A stretch of DNA of 64,000 nt from Nitrosomonadales bacterium (GTDB lineage Bacteria; Pseudomonadota; Gammaproteobacteria; Burkholderiales; Gallionellaceae). The notes under the pieces are model-generated. The model did no database searches. It saw nothing but the letters and a program-made list of their open reading frames with translations, and was not told where the DNA came from. The stretch covers positions 1 through 64,000 of the forward strand of contig JACRAT010000018.1 in NCBI GenBank assembly GCA_016234685.1, given 5' to 3'. A program made the position numbers and the translations under genes. Shown here one piece after another: positions 39,630 to 50,767 of the stretch (its first letter is position 1; every line of letters begins with the position of its first letter).

Positions 39630-40289
39630 ATGTCTGCATCTGTCGATAGCGCATCGTTGCGCATTTCCGAGATTTTCTATTCACTGCAAGGCGAGACCAG
39701 TCGAGTCGGCCTGCCGACCGTCTTTATTCGCTTGACCGGTTGCCCCTTGCGTTGCAGCTATTGCGACACCAGCTATGCCTTTACCGGTGGTAGCAGCATG
39801 GCCTTGGTCGCCATCTTGGCGGAGGTGGCGCGCCATGCTCCTCGTTACGTCACGGTGACGGGTGGGGAGCCGTTGGCGCAGAAGAATTGCTTGCTTTTGT
39901 TACGGGCGCTGTGTGATGCGGGCTATGAGGTTTCGCTGGAGACTGGGGGCGCATTGGATGTGCGTGGCGTAGATCCGCGCGTGCTGAAAGTACTGGACAT
40001 CAAGACGCCGGGTTCTGGCGAGGAGTCGCGCAATCTGTGGGGGAATCTGGCATTTCTGAACCCGCAGGACGAGATCAAGTTCGTGCTGTGCGATGAGGGC
40101 GACTACCACTGGGCGAAGCAGGTGCTGTCCGAACATCGACTGGACTCACGCTGCTCGGTATTGTTCTCGCCGACGCAGGGACAGCTTGAGCCGGTGACGC
40201 TGGCTGACTGGATATTGCGTGATCATCTGCCTGTGCGCTTGCAGGTTCAGTTGCATAAACTTTTATGGGGCAATCAGCAGGGGAAATGA
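39630..40289 (+). CDS. queE: 7-carboxy-7-deazaguanine synthase
   Basis: A radical-SAM enzyme that makes the deazaguanine core of queuosine from 6-carboxytetrahydropterin. In 219 residues, the cluster motif is [14 protein letters not shown] (CX3CX2C); [20 protein letters not shown] and VTVTGGEPL are the family's substrate and SAM segments. It overlaps queC by four bases (ATGA), consistent with the shared preQ0 pathway. It follows the tol-pal cluster, as in many proteobacteria. Confidence 0.94.
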   Translation: MSASVDSASLRISEIFYSLQGETSRVGLPTVFIRLTGCPLRCSYCDTSYAFTGGSSMALVAILAEVARHAPRYVTVTGGEPLAQKNCLLLLRALCDAGYEVSLETGGALDVRGVDPRVLKVLDIKTPGSGEESRNLWGNLAFLNPQDEIKFVLCDEGDYHWAKQVLSEHRLDSRCSVLFSPTQGQLEPVTLADWILRDHLPVRLQVQLHKLLWGNQQGK

Positions 40290-40957
40290 AGCACGCAGTC
40301 GTTCTGTTGTCCGGCGGTCTGGATTCCGCCACTGTGCTGGCCATTGCGCGCGAGCAGGGCTATGTCTGTCACGCACTGAGCGTGGATTACGGTCAGCGTC
40401 ATCACGCTGAACTGGCGGCTTCCGTGCGGGTGTCTCAGGCATTGGGCGCGGTCGAGCATCGCGTCATCAATATCGATCTGACGGCTTTCGGCGGGTCGGC
40501 GCTGACTGATTCGGCTATTGCCGTACCGGAGTCGCCCACCACAGGCATTCCGCTCACTTACGTGCCTGCACGCAATACCATCATGTTGTCCTTGGCGCTG
40601 GCTTGGGCTGAGGTGTTGCAGGCTCAGGATATTTTCCTAGGTGTGAATGCGGTGGACTATTCCGGCTACCCGGATTGTCGTCCGGAATATATCGAAGCAT
40701 TCGAGCGGATGGCGAATCTGGCGACCAAGGCCGCAGTCGAGGGTAAGCCGCTCAAATTGCACGCACCGCTGATGCACTTGTCCAAGGGTGAGATCATTCG
40801 TCGCGGGGTGGAGTTGGGGGTGGATTACTGCATGACGGTCTCTTGCTATCAGGCCGATGCAGAGGGCAGGGCTTGCGGTGTGTGTGATTCATGTCGACTG
40901 CGTCGTGAGGGATTCTCTGCGGCACAGGTGGCTGATCCCACGCCTTATCGAAACTAA
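40286..40957 (+). CDS. queC: 7-cyano-7-deazaguanine synthase
   Basis: Converts 7-carboxy-7-deazaguanine to preQ0 using ATP and ammonia. From ATG 40286 ([20 protein letters not shown]) it has 223 residues, with the PP-loop [15 protein letters not shown], and a zinc site near the C-terminus ([20 protein letters not shown]). The longer frame from 40265 is rejected because the ATGA overlap with queE gives a natural start. A terminator follows. Confidence 0.95.
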   Translation: MKHAVVLLSGGLDSATVLAIAREQGYVCHALSVDYGQRHHAELAASVRVSQALGAVEHRVINIDLTAFGGSALTDSAIAVPESPTTGIPLTYVPARNTIMLSLALAWAEVLQAQDIFLGVNAVDYSGYPDCRPEYIEAFERMANLATKAAVEGKPLKLHAPLMHLSKGEIIRRGVELGVDYCMTVSCYQADAEGRACGVCDSCRLRREGFSAAQVADPTPYRN

Positions 40958-40969
40958 CGCCACCAAACG

Positions 40970-41002
40970 GAACAAGCCACAGAGCGTGGCTTGTTTTCTT
41001 TT
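40970..41002 (+). terminator. terminator after queC
   Basis: ACAAGCCAC (40972-40980) and GTGGCTTGT (40986-40994) pair across a 5-base loop, followed by TTTCTTTT. The opposite strand has only a short, imperfect T-run, so its effect on convergent dksA transcription is probably weaker. Confidence 0.8.
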
Positions 41003-41020
41003 ATACATCAGTAATGGCGA

Positions 41021-41443
41021 TCAGCGGGCCATCTGCTTTTCGCGAATCTCTTCCAGCGTTTTGCAGTCGATGCACAGCGTGGCTGTGGGGCGAGCTTCCA
41101 AGCGATTCAGGCCGATCTCGATGCCGCACTTGTCGCAATAGCCATAATCGCCACTTTCGATCTTGCCGAGCATCTCGTCGATCTTCTTGATGAGTTTGCG
41201 TTCGCGGTCACGATTGCGCAGCTCCAAGCTCATGTCTGATTCTTGGCTGGCACGATCGTTGGGATCGGCGAAGGCGGTCGCCTCATCCTGCATGGTATGT
41301 ACGGTGCGATCAATATCCTGACTCAGGCCGAGCTTGATGTCGTTCAAAATGGTGCGGAAGTGATCCAGTTGACCTGCGCTCATATAGGCTTCGCCTTTTT
41401 TGAGCTTGTAGGGGGCAACGGATTTGTTAGTTTGTACAGGCAT
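41021..41443 (-). CDS. dksA: RNA polymerase-binding transcription factor DksA
   Basis: Binds the RNA polymerase secondary channel and with ppGpp controls rRNA and amino-acid promoters. The 140 residues have a central coiled coil with the tip motif [11 protein letters not shown] (acidic residues toward the active site) and a four-cysteine zinc finger (CDKCGIEI and CIDCK). The N-terminal segment before [13 protein letters not shown] is slightly longer than in E. coli but normal for Betaproteobacteria. Confidence 0.95.
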   Translation of the reverse strand: MPVQTNKSVAPYKLKKGEAYMSAGQLDHFRTILNDIKLGLSQDIDRTVHTMQDEATAFADPNDRASQESDMSLELRNRDRERKLIKKIDEMLGKIESGDYGYCDKCGIEIGLNRLEARPTATLCIDCKTLEEIREKQMAR

Positions 41444-41514
41444 CAGACCTCTCCGAAATCAGGCAAAAATTACGAAACGCGCTTTATTAACAGAAACAGA
41501 TTGCTGGTGCAACA

Positions 41515-42060
41515 TCATTCAAATTTTTTCGCTACAAGGGAAGCATCCGGCGACCCTTCAAGTTTACGATAAGTCTTGAAGTTGTAGTTCAGTCTTTGCG
41601 GCGATTCTTGTTGTTCGGCGCGGTTTTCAGTTTCGACCCATTCGTTCTTATTCAACTCAGGGAAGTGGGCATCGCCCTCAATTTCTAAGGCCATCTCTGT
41701 GATGAATAGCGTATCTACCAGCGGCAGGGCCTGTGCATATAGCTCGGCTCCGCCCACGATGAAGATAGGCTCATCCTGGCCGCAGGCAGCGATAGCCGCT
41801 TCCAGCGAGTGGGCGACGATGCAGCCTTCGATCACCAACTCATGATTGCGGCTCACCACGACGGTCGTGCGCCCGGGCAGTGGTCTGCCGATGGAATCGA
41901 AAGTCTTGCGTCCCATGATGATGTGATGCCCCATCGTGAGCGCTTTGAAGTGTTTCAGGTCCTCGGGGCAGTGCCAAGGCAAGGCGTTGTCGATGCCGAT
42001 GGTGCGGTTTTGCGCCATCGCCACGACGATGGCCAAGCTAGGGCGGGCTGCCTGAGGCAT
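41515..42060 (-). CDS. folA: dihydrofolate reductase
   Basis: Reduces dihydrofolate to tetrahydrofolate with NADPH and is the trimethoprim target. From ATG 42060 it has 181 residues: IVVAMAQNRTIGIDNALPWH, PEDLKHFKALTMGHHIIMGR with the substrate-binding acidic residue, and FIVGGAELYAQALP. The C-terminus has about 20 extra residues (LEGSPDASLVAKKFE) after the usual FKTYRK end. An in-frame TTG at 42069, next to the rho stop, is the alternative start. It directly follows rho on the same strand, which is unusual, and may share its transcript. Confidence 0.93.
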   Translation of the reverse strand: MPQAARPSLAIVVAMAQNRTIGIDNALPWHCPEDLKHFKALTMGHHIIMGRKTFDSIGRPLPGRTTVVVSRNHELVIEGCIVAHSLEAAIAACGQDEPIFIVGGAELYAQALPLVDTLFITEMALEIEGDAHFPELNKNEWVETENRAEQQESPQRLNYNFKTYRKLEGSPDASLVAKKFE

Positions 42061-42069
42061 GGCTTGCAA

Positions 42070-43326
<1,257 letters not shown>

Positions 43327-43442
43327 GGTGTGGGTGGCTTTGAAACTAAGTGGGAGGTGTGGGTCAGACGGGGGACGCCTGCACTGCTCGATTGTTCGCT
43401 GTTATTATGGCGGGGCAGTTGCAGGCGCGGAGGTTAAACGCT

Positions 43443-43769
43443 TCAGATGTGACTGTCAATGAATGCTGTCAATTGCGACTTGGATAGGGCGCCGACCTTG
43501 GTGGCTTCGATGTTGCCGTTCTTGAACAGCATCAGGGTGGGAATGCCACGGACGCCGTATTTCTGTGGCGTAGCCTGATTTTCATCCACATTCAGCTTGG
43601 CGACAGTCAGGCGTCCAGCATAGTCTTTGGCGACTTCATCCAGAATGGGGGCGATCATACGGCAGGGGCCGCACCACTCAGCCCAGTAATCTACCAAAAC
43701 TGGCACCGGGGATTGCAATACGTCGGATGCAAAAGTTTGGTCGGTCACGTAACGGATGTGTTCGCTCAT
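43443..43769 (-). CDS. trxA: thioredoxin
   Basis: General disulfide reductant, recycled by TrxB (25.7 kb). The 108 residues have the active site WCGPC (Cys33, Cys36), the buried Asp ([10 protein letters not shown]) and the cis-Pro ([11 protein letters not shown]). GAGAC precedes the ATG. It is immediately upstream of rho, as expected. Confidence 0.96.
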   Translation of the reverse strand: MSEHIRYVTDQTFASDVLQSPVPVLVDYWAEWCGPCRMIAPILDEVAKDYAGRLTVAKLNVDENQATPQKYGVRGIPTLMLFKNGNIEATKVGALSKSQLTAFIDSHI

Positions 43770-43893
43770 GTTGGGGTCTCGCTCTGTTAATTAAATACTT
43801 GCGGTTGGAGGTTGATGCTAGTGAGGGTGAATCGTTGGATCCGAGCGCGCATCCTAACCAAAAATATGCGGCGTGTGAAGCGCGTTATCGAGA

Positions 43894-44487
43894 TCATTTT
43901 GGTTGAAGCACGGACATTCCCTGATTGGATAGCATGGAAATCAAACTTATTAGCGGCAGACCGATCAGTGCATTGGGATCGTCACCCCCCATGCGGCTGA
44001 TGAGTGCAATGCCGAGTCCCTCGGATTTTGCGCTGCCTGCGCAATTGTAGGGCTGCTCTTTGTATAGGTAGGCCTCGATCTCGGCGTCACTAAGGTCGCG
44101 GAAGCTGACATGGTTTTCGGCTACTTCGCTTTGTAGGTTGTCGTTGCGTGCGTTGAGCAGCGTGATGGCGGTATAAAAAGTCACGGTTTTTCCGCGCATG
44201 GCGCGCAGTTGGCGCACGGCATTCTCATGGGTGTAGGGCTTGCCTAGCTGTGTTCCGTCTAGGAGGGCGACTTGGTCTGAGCCGATGATGAGTGCGTCTG
44301 GATGATCGTGCGCTACGGCGCGGGCTTTTTCCTGAGCTAGTCGCAACGAGGTCTGCTTGGCGGATTCGCTGGGAAGCGGGGTCTCATCCACGTGTGGGGC
44401 GGCTGTGGTGAAGGGGATTTGCAGGCGGGAAAGCAGTTCGCTACGATAGATCGAAGTTGAGGCTAGGACAAGCGGCTGAGAATTCAA
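43894..44487 (-). CDS. Maf/YceF-type nucleotide pyrophosphatase
   Basis: A 197-residue Maf-fold protein that hydrolyses canonical or modified NTPs such as 7-methyl-GTP. Signature segments are [39 protein letters not shown] with the catalytic Asp, and [18 protein letters not shown]. It is divergent from yceD-rpmF-plsX, exactly the arrangement of E. coli yceF (maf-2), so the m7GTP-specific YceF subtype is likely. Confidence 0.9.
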   Translation of the reverse strand: MNSQPLVLASTSIYRSELLSRLQIPFTTAAPHVDETPLPSESAKQTSLRLAQEKARAVAHDHPDALIIGSDQVALLDGTQLGKPYTHENAVRQLRAMRGKTVTFYTAITLLNARNDNLQSEVAENHVSFRDLSDAEIEAYLYKEQPYNCAGSAKSEGLGIALISRMGGDDPNALIGLPLISLISMLSNQGMSVLQPK

Positions 44488-44543
44488 GATATTCCTGAGT
44501 CTTTTTTGACAGTGATGGGCGAAATATATATCATGCGCGCCTC

Positions 44544-45032
44544 ATGTTTGCACGGCCTTTCATAGATAGCCTCGACTTTGCCTTGAATGGCAAAGAGTTG
44601 CGCGGCGAAATTCCAGTGACCGAGATGCCGCGATTGCAAGATATGCTGGCTACTCCGGTTGGACGGGTGTCTTATGTCGTGCAGGGTTTCACTGGCGGGG
44701 ATGGCAAGCCCATGCTGGATTTGATGCTGGAAGGCTCATGTCAGCTGCGCTGCCAGCGTTGCTTGGAAGTCATGGATTTCCCGTTCATGCAACATACCTC
44801 CCTGCGTTTGCAGGAGGGCGAGTTGGATGAATTCGCTGTTGAAGAAGATGAGATAGATAGCATCGCAGCCTCCCGTCGTCTTGATGTGCTGGGGTTGTTG
44901 GAAGAAGAGATACTGTTGGCTTTGCCATTCGCTCCCAAGCACCCCGAGGGTGAATGCAAGTCGGCATTAGAAGGATTGAACTCGGCAGATCAGAACCCTT
45001 TCGCGGTACTGGCCGGTTTGAAAAGTTCGTAG
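44544..45032 (+). CDS. yceD: 23S rRNA accumulation protein YceD (DUF177)
   Basis: A 162-residue DUF177 protein; in E. coli it is needed for normal 23S rRNA levels. It has CQLRCQRCLEVMDFPF with the family's CxxC and an acidic mid-region (ELDEFAVEEDEIDSIAASRR), and ends PFAVLAGLKSS. Its place just before rpmF is conserved across bacteria. ATG 44544 starts 56 bases from divergent maf. Confidence 0.9.
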   Translation: MFARPFIDSLDFALNGKELRGEIPVTEMPRLQDMLATPVGRVSYVVQGFTGGDGKPMLDLMLEGSCQLRCQRCLEVMDFPFMQHTSLRLQEGELDEFAVEEDEIDSIAASRRLDVLGLLEEEILLALPFAPKHPEGECKSALEGLNSADQNPFAVLAGLKSS

Positions 45033-45062
45033 GTTTAACGGTTTTTGTAAGGAGCAATTAAC

Positions 45063-45242
45063 ATGGCAGTTCAGCAGAATAAAAAATCCCCATCCAAGCG
45101 TGGTATGCACCGTGCTCACGATTTCTTGACCAATCCCCCGCTGGCAGTTGAGCCATCTACTGGCGAAGCGCACCTGCGTCACCACATCAGCCCAGCTGGC
45201 TTCTATCGCGGCAAGAAAGTCGTCAAGACCAAGGGCGAGTAA
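45063..45242 (+). CDS. rpmF: 50S ribosomal protein L32
   Basis: A 59-residue ribosomal protein beginning [20 protein letters not shown] and ending [10 protein letters not shown]. The [11 protein letters not shown] and [15 protein letters not shown] segments are diagnostic. The zinc-binding cysteines of some L32 versions are absent, consistent with the non-zinc proteobacterial form. AAGGAG lies ten bases before the ATG. It lies between yceD and plsX, linking ribosome and lipid synthesis as in E. coli. Confidence 0.97.
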   Translation: MAVQQNKKSPSKRGMHRAHDFLTNPPLAVEPSTGEAHLRHHISPAGFYRGKKVVKTKGE

Positions 45243-45320
45243 TTCGCTTGTTGTCTACTTCAGTCCGGTTTGGTTTGGTAGCCGGACTGTCCAAATTTTT
45301 CGTTCCGGGAGCGCTGTAGA

Positions 45321-46358
45321 GTGGGGGTTACGTTAGCCATTGATGCCATGGGCGGCGATCATGGTACTAAAGTCACCGTGCCTGCCGCAGTTGAATATCT
45401 GCATCGTTTTCCTGAAGACACCATCATTCTGGTTGGTCTGCCTGACGAGATTCAGTCTGAGTTGCATACGCTCAACGTCTCGCAGAGTTCCCGTCTGATG
45501 ATCCATCCGGCCAGCGAAGTGGTCGGCATGGATGAATCTCCTCAGCTTGCCCTGCGCAACAAGAAGCAATCCTCCATGCGGGTGGCGATCAATCTGGTGA
45601 AGAGTCATGAAGCGGGGGCTTGTGTTAGTGCAGGCAATACTGGCGCGCTGATGGCGACTGCCCGCTATGTTCTCAAGACTTTGCCCGGCATTGATCGTCC
45701 CGCCATCGCGTCTTTCCTGCCTACCGTCAAGGGCGAGGTCTGCATGTTGGATCTTGGTGCCAACACCGATTGCAATGCAGAGCATCTGTTGCAGTTCGCG
45801 CTGATGGGCTCGACTCTGGTCAGTGCGGTTGACCACATTCCCAATCCTAGTGTCGGTCTGTTGAATATTGGCAGTGAAGACATCAAAGGCAACGAGGTGG
45901 TCAAGCAGGCGGCCAAATTGCTGCATGCTAGCGACCTCAATTTTTACGGCAACGTAGAGGGCAACGACATCTTCAAGGGCGTCACCGATGTCGTGGTGTG
46001 CGACGGCTTCGTCGGCAACGTGGCGCTGAAGACTACCGAAGGATTGGCGCAGATGCTGGGCGGCTTCCTGCGTGAGGAATTCAGTCGCAATATTTTCACC
46101 AAGGCGATGGCAGTGCTGGCGCTGCCGGTGCTGAAGGCGTTCAAGCATCGCGTGGATCACCGTCGTTATAACGGTGCCAGCTTCCTTGGTTTGCGCGGCA
46201 TCGTGGTAAAGAGTCACGGTTCGGCTGATGTCTACGCTTTCGGTTGTGCCATTGAGCGTGCAGCAGAAGAAGCGCGCGGTGGTATGTTGCAACATATCAG
46301 CGAGCACGTCGAAAAGTGGCATTTGGCGCGCCAACAAAACAAAGAGGCAGCTTCCTGA
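45321..46358 (+). CDS. plsX: phosphate acyltransferase PlsX
   Basis: Makes acyl-phosphate from acyl-ACP for the PlsY route to phospholipids. The 345 residues start [20 protein letters not shown] (GTG 45321). Further conserved parts are [28 protein letters not shown] and [16 protein letters not shown]. Its TGA shares one base with the fabH ATG, giving coupled synthesis. Confidence 0.96.
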   Translation: MGVTLAIDAMGGDHGTKVTVPAAVEYLHRFPEDTIILVGLPDEIQSELHTLNVSQSSRLMIHPASEVVGMDESPQLALRNKKQSSMRVAINLVKSHEAGACVSAGNTGALMATARYVLKTLPGIDRPAIASFLPTVKGEVCMLDLGANTDCNAEHLLQFALMGSTLVSAVDHIPNPSVGLLNIGSEDIKGNEVVKQAAKLLHASDLNFYGNVEGNDIFKGVTDVVVCDGFVGNVALKTTEGLAQMLGGFLREEFSRNIFTKAMAVLALPVLKAFKHRVDHRRYNGASFLGLRGIVVKSHGSADVYAFGCAIERAAEEARGGMLQHISEHVEKWHLARQQNKEAAS

Positions 46359-47314
46359 TGTATTCCAAGATCATCGGTACGGGCAGCTATCTGCCCGCCA
46401 AAGTATTGACTAACTACGATCTGGAAAAGATCGTCGACACTACTCACGACTGGATCTTCTCCCGCAGTGGTATCGCTGAGCGTCATGTGGCGGCTGAGGG
46501 CGAGCTGACCAGCGACTTGGCGCTGCAAGCCAGTCTGCGTGCGATGGAGATGGCTGGTGTCAAGGTTGAAGACATCGACCTCATCATCGTCGCCACCACC
46601 ACCCCGGATCAAGTGTTTCCCAGCACCGCCTGCATCCTGCAGGATAAGCTGGGCGTGCGGCAGGGCACGGCCTTCGACATGCAGGCAGTGTGCGGCGGTT
46701 TCGTCTTCGCGTTGAACACGGCTGACCTCTATATACGCGGCGGACAGGCACGCACTGCGCTGGTGGTCGGCGCGGAAGCACTGACCCGCTTGCTGGACTG
46801 GACCGATCGCAGCACCTGCGTATTGTTCGGTGACGGCGCAGGGGCGGTGATTCTGCAAGCCTCAGAGACGCCCGGCATCTTGGGTGCGAAGCTGCATGCC
46901 GATGGTCGCCATCGCGGCATGTTGGAAGCGGATGCCCGCATCGCCAACGGCAAGATCGAAGGCACACCGTTCATGTTCATGGATGGACAGGCGGTGTTCA
47001 AGTTCGCCGTTAAGGTGTTGGCTGAAGTGGTGGACGAACTGCTGGCCGACCTCAAGTTGCAATATTCCGACATCGACTGGCTGGTGCCGCATCAGGCCAA
47101 TATCCGCATCATCGAAGCCACCGCTAGGAAACTGGGGCTGAGCATGGACAAGGTCGTGCTGACCGTCGGCCAGCACGGCAATACCTCCGCAGCCTCCATC
47201 CCGCTGGCGCTTGACACCGCCGCCCGCGCCGGACAGATCAAGCCCGGTCAGAAGGTGCTGCTGGAGGCAGTGGGCGGTGGTTTCGTGTGGGGCGCGGTGC
47301 TGCTGAACTGGTAA
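46358..47314 (+). CDS. fabH: beta-ketoacyl-ACP synthase III
   Basis: Starts fatty-acid synthesis by condensing acetyl-CoA with malonyl-ACP. From ATG 46358 ([20 protein letters not shown]) it has 318 residues, with Cys112 in DMQAVCGGF, the His of VPHQANIRI and the Asn of [10 protein letters not shown] forming the catalytic triad. The longer frame from 46316 lies in plsX and is rejected. The 93-base gap to fabD is filled by a hairpin repeat. Confidence 0.97.
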   Translation: MYSKIIGTGSYLPAKVLTNYDLEKIVDTTHDWIFSRSGIAERHVAAEGELTSDLALQASLRAMEMAGVKVEDIDLIIVATTTPDQVFPSTACILQDKLGVRQGTAFDMQAVCGGFVFALNTADLYIRGGQARTALVVGAEALTRLLDWTDRSTCVLFGDGAGAVILQASETPGILGAKLHADGRHRGMLEADARIANGKIEGTPFMFMDGQAVFKFAVKVLAEVVDELLADLKLQYSDIDWLVPHQANIRIIEATARKLGLSMDKVVLTVGQHGNTSAASIPLALDTAARAGQIKPGQKVLLEAVGGGFVWGAVLLNW

Positions 47315-47318
47315 AAAT

Positions 47319-47394
47319 CAGCCGGTAGCCAGTAGCTTGTAGCGAGTAGCTGAAAAGCCTTTGCTACCCGCTACAAGCTGCCGGCTACAAGCTA
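47319..47394. repeat. AGCTTGTAGC hairpin repeat (family 3, copy b) between fabH and fabD
   Basis: The left arm contains GCCGGTAGCCAGTAGCTTGT and AGCGAGTAGC; the right arm contains GCTACCCGCTACAAGCTGCC and GGCTACAAGCT. Each arm is a chain of TAGCNNGTAGC-like units, and the arms are inverse to each other around AAAAGCCTTT. Copy a is at 23479-23554. The fabD ribosome site (AAAGG) lies at its right edge. Confidence 0.85.
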
Positions 47395-47407
47395 AAGGTT
47401 TCCAATC

Positions 47408-48340
47408 ATGACTAATTTCGCTTTCGTATTCCCCGGACAGGGTTCCCAATCGCGCGGCATGATGAACGGCTATGCCGATTTTGCCGTGGTGCGCGAGACG
47501 TTCGCCGAAGCCTCGGAAGTTCTCAATCAGGACCTCTGGCAGTTGGTGAATGAAGGGGCTGACGCTGACCTGAACTCCACCGTGAACACCCAGCCGCTGA
47601 TGTTGACCGCCGGTGTCGCGGTCTGGCGCGCTTGGTGTTCGCTGAACGCGCCGCAGCCGCTGGTGTTGGCGGGTCACAGTCTGGGCGAATACACCGCGCT
47701 GGTAGCGGGCGGGGCGATCAGCTTCCGCGATGCACTGCCGCTGGTGCGCTATCGCGCCGAATGTATGCAGCAAGCCGTGCCGGAAGGCGTGGGCGGCATC
47801 GCCGCCATTCTGGGGCTGGACGACGACAATGTGCGTGCCGTGTGTGCCGAGGGTGCGCAGGGCGAAGTGCTGGAGGCGGTGAACTTCAACTCACCGGGGC
47901 AGGTGGTGATTGCTGGCAATCGCGCCGCCGTTGAGCGCGGCATGGAGCTGGCCAAGGCGCGCGGCGCGAAGCGCGCCATCATGTTGCCGATGAGCGTGCC
48001 GTCGCATTGCGCGCTGCTCAAGGGCGCAGCGGAGCGCCTGCGTGCCTATCTCGAAAATGTAACGGTGCAAGTCCCCAGCATTCCCGTGCTGCACAACGCC
48101 GATGTGGCAAGCTACAGCGATACCGCCAGCATCCGCGACGCGCTGGTGCGTCAACTGTATTCGCCGGTGCGCTGGGTCGAGACCGTGCAAGCCTTTGGCG
48201 GCATGGACGTGACGATCAACGCGGAATGCGCGCCGGGCAAGGTGCTGGCAGGGCTGAACAAGCGTATCGACACTAATCAACAAGCGCTGGCGCTCAACGA
48301 TGGTGCGGCGATACAGGCAGCGTTGGCTGCGCTGGCCTGA
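47408..48340 (+). CDS. fabD: malonyl-CoA:ACP transacylase
   Basis: Loads malonyl groups onto ACP. The 310 residues have FVFPGQGSQSRGM, the nucleophile Ser91 in GHSLGEYTALV, the Arg of RYRAECMQ, the MSVPSHCALL His and NAECAPGKVL. It is preceded by a hairpin repeat and followed by an 83-base gap that holds a degraded REP-like unit. Confidence 0.96.
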   Translation: MTNFAFVFPGQGSQSRGMMNGYADFAVVRETFAEASEVLNQDLWQLVNEGADADLNSTVNTQPLMLTAGVAVWRAWCSLNAPQPLVLAGHSLGEYTALVAGGAISFRDALPLVRYRAECMQQAVPEGVGGIAAILGLDDDNVRAVCAEGAQGEVLEAVNFNSPGQVVIAGNRAAVERGMELAKARGAKRAIMLPMSVPSHCALLKGAAERLRAYLENVTVQVPSIPVLHNADVASYSDTASIRDALVRQLYSPVRWVETVQAFGGMDVTINAECAPGKVLAGLNKRIDTNQQALALNDGAAIQAALAALA

Positions 48341-48347
48341 TTTCCTC

Positions 48348-48383
48348 TCCTTCAAGCCTGTCTTGAGCATGGTCGAAAGGGGC
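48348..48383. repeat. degraded REP-like unit between fabD and fabG
   Basis: TCCTTCAAGCCTGTCTTGAG followed by CATGGTCGAAAGG resembles the widespread intergenic type CCTTCGACAGGCTCAGG...; it is related to the hairpin pair at 29569-29650 but with imperfect arms. Confidence 0.45.
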
Positions 48384-48423
48384 GGGGTAATGTGGGGATG
48401 GGGTAACACATAAGGAGACGAAG

Positions 48424-49167
48424 ATGAGTTTGCAAGGACAGATCGCATTGGTGACGGGCGCTTCGCGCGGCATCGGACAAGCCATCGCGCTTGAATTGGG
48501 TCGCCTCGGCGCGACCGTGGTCGGCACCGCCACCACCGAAAAAGGCGCAGCCGCCATCGGTGAATATCTGGCTGCGGCCAACGTCAAGGGCGCCGGCATG
48601 GCGCTCAACGTCAACGACGTGGCGCAGACCGAAGCCGTGCTGGCCGCCATCCGCGCCCAGTTCGGCGAGATCGGCATTCTGGTCAACAACGCGGGCATCA
48701 CCCGCGACAACCTGCTGGCGCGCATGTCCGACGAAGAGTGGGACGACATCATCGCCACCAACCTGACCTCGGTGTTCCGCCTGTCGCGCGCCGTGCTGCG
48801 CGCCATGATGAAGGCGCGCACCGGTCGCATCATCAATATCTCGTCGGTGGTAGGTAGCATGGGCAACGCCGGGCAAGCTAACTACGCCGCCTCCAAGGCT
48901 GGCATGATCGGCTTCTCCAAGTCGCTGGCGCGCGAAGTCGGCAGCCGCAACATCACCGTCAAGTGCATCGCCCCCGGCTTCATCGCCACCGACATGACCG
49001 AGGCGCTGGGCGAAGAACAACGCGCCAAACTGGTCGAGCACGTGCCGTTGAAGCGTCTGGGGCAAGTGGGCGACATCGCGGCGGCGGTGGCTTTTCTGGC
49101 CGGGCCGGGAGCGTCTTACATCACTGGCGTGACGCTGCATGTTAACGGTGGGATGTACATGGAATAA
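48424..49167 (+). CDS. fabG: 3-oxoacyl-ACP reductase
   Basis: NADPH-dependent reduction step of fatty-acid elongation. The 247-residue short-chain dehydrogenase has cofactor loop TGASRGIG, NNAG, and the catalytic Ser141, Tyr154 and Lys158 (YAASK). The C-terminus (GVTLHVNGGMYM) is typical. AAGGAGACGAAG precedes the ATG. Confidence 0.96.
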   Translation: MSLQGQIALVTGASRGIGQAIALELGRLGATVVGTATTEKGAAAIGEYLAAANVKGAGMALNVNDVAQTEAVLAAIRAQFGEIGILVNNAGITRDNLLARMSDEEWDDIIATNLTSVFRLSRAVLRAMMKARTGRIINISSVVGSMGNAGQANYAASKAGMIGFSKSLAREVGSRNITVKCIAPGFIATDMTEALGEEQRAKLVEHVPLKRLGQVGDIAAAVAFLAGPGASYITGVTLHVNGGMYME

Positions 49168-49174
49168 GGGCAGT

Positions 49175-49202
49175 TTGGAAATTTCAGCAAGTTTGGTAGA
49201 AT
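49175..49202 (+). promoter_or_regulatory. predicted promoter of acpP
   Basis: TTGGAA (49175-49180), a 16-base spacer and TAGAAT (49197-49202) lie 45 bases before the acpP start. A separate promoter for acpP inside the fab cluster is usual, since ACP is needed in large amounts. Confidence 0.6.
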
Positions 49203-49247
49203 GCCGAACGCTTTTTGAGTTGGTAAATTTTAGTTAGGGAGAATTGC

Positions 49248-49484
49248 ATGTCTAGTATTGAACAGCGCGTTAAGAAGATCGTTGCAGAACAACTGGGTGT
49301 AAGTGATGCAGAAGTAAAGAACGAGTCCTCTTTCGTCAATGACTTGGGCGCAGATTCTTTGGATACCGTCGAACTGGTGATGGCACTGGAAGAAGAGTTC
49401 GAAACTGAGATCCCGGACGATCAAGCAGAGAAGATCACCTCCGTGCAACAAGCGATTGACTACATCAACGCTAACCAGAAGTAA
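49248..49484 (+). CDS. acpP: acyl carrier protein
   Basis: Carries acyl chains on a phosphopantetheine arm. The 78 acidic residues contain the modification site Ser37 in [32 protein letters not shown] gives a good ribosome site. It sits between fabG and fabF and has its own predicted promoter. Confidence 0.98.
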   Translation: MSSIEQRVKKIVAEQLGVSDAEVKNESSFVNDLGADSLDTVELVMALEEEFETEIPDDQAEKITSVQQAIDYINANQK

Positions 49485-49522
49485 TCAACTTTTCATTCGG
49501 TTGCACAAGAACGGAGTCTGGA

Positions 49523-50755
49523 TTGGCAAGACGCAGAGTGGTCATTACCGGCTTGGGGGCAGTCACCCCGGTCGGTGTCGGGGTTGCTGAAACTTGGCAA
49601 AACATCATCAATGGCAAGTCTGGCATCAGCCGGATCGAGCACTTCGATCCGACGGCCTTTGCCTGTCAGGTGGCGGGCGAGGTCAAGAACTTCGACGTTA
49701 CCCAGTTTCTGCCAGCCAAGGACGCCCGTCGCATGGGCCGCTTCATCCATTTTGGGTTGGTGGCCGGCATGGAGGCGTTCAAGGATTCCGGCCTTGAGGT
49801 GACCGAGCAGAACGCCGAGCGTATCGGTGTGAACATCGGCTCCGGCATCGGCGGTTTGCCGATGATCGAAGAGACCCACGACGATTATCTCGAAGCGGGT
49901 CCTCGCAAGATTTCTCCGTTTTTCATTCCTGGTACCATCATCAACATGATCTCGGGCAACCTTTCCATCATGTATGGATTGAAGGGGCCGAATCTGGCGG
50001 TGGTGACTGCCTGTACCACGGGAACGCACTGCATCGGCGAATCCGCTCGCATCATCGAGTACGGCGATGCTGATGTGATGATCGCCGGTGGTGCTGAAGC
50101 CACGATCTCCGCACTGGCAGTGGGAGGTTTCTCTTCCGCCCGCGCGCTGTCTACCCGCAACGACGATCCCGCCACGGCCAGCCGTCCTTGGGACAAGGGC
50201 CGTGATGGCTTCGTCATGGGCGAGGGCGCGGGCGTGCTGGTGCTGGAAGAGTATGAACACGCCAAGGCGCGCGGCGCACGTATCTATGCCGAACTTTCGG
50301 GTTATGGCATGAGCGCCGATGCTTACCACATGACCGCACCAAGCACCGACGGCCCTAAGCGCAGTATGTTGAACGCGCTGCGCAACGCCGGGATTACCCC
50401 GGGTCAGGTGCAGTACGTCAATGCGCACGGTACATCCACTCCTCTGGGCGACAAGAACGAGACCGAGGCTATCAAACTGGCTTTTGGCGATCACGCCGGC
50501 AAGCTGGTGGTGAACTCGACCAAGTCCATGATCGGTCACTTGCTGGGCGGTGCGGGCGGTATCGAGTCTCTGTTCTGTGCGTTGGCCGTGCATCATCAGG
50601 TTTCGCCACCGACCATCAACATCTTCGAGCAAGATCCAGACTGCGATCTGGATTATTGCGCCAATACCGCACGTGACATGAAGATTGACGTGGCGGTCAA
50701 TAACAACTTCGGCTTCGGCGGTACCAACGGCTCGCTGGTGTTCCGCAGAGTCTGA
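49523..50755 (+). CDS. fabF: beta-ketoacyl-ACP synthase II
   Basis: Elongating condensing enzyme. The 410 residues have Cys164 in VVTACTTGTHCIG, the two active-site His residues in VNAHGTSTPLGD and MIGHLLGGAGG, and NNNFGFGGTNGSLVF at the end. Start is TTG 49523 with CGGAG upstream; the N-terminus ARRRVVITGLGAVTPVG is canonical. Confidence 0.97.
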   Translation: MARRRVVITGLGAVTPVGVGVAETWQNIINGKSGISRIEHFDPTAFACQVAGEVKNFDVTQFLPAKDARRMGRFIHFGLVAGMEAFKDSGLEVTEQNAERIGVNIGSGIGGLPMIEETHDDYLEAGPRKISPFFIPGTIINMISGNLSIMYGLKGPNLAVVTACTTGTHCIGESARIIEYGDADVMIAGGAEATISALAVGGFSSARALSTRNDDPATASRPWDKGRDGFVMGEGAGVLVLEEYEHAKARGARIYAELSGYGMSADAYHMTAPSTDGPKRSMLNALRNAGITPGQVQYVNAHGTSTPLGDKNETEAIKLAFGDHAGKLVVNSTKSMIGHLLGGAGGIESLFCALAVHHQVSPPTINIFEQDPDCDLDYCANTARDMKIDVAVNNNFGFGGTNGSLVFRRV

Positions 50756-50767
50756 CCCTCTGCCTCT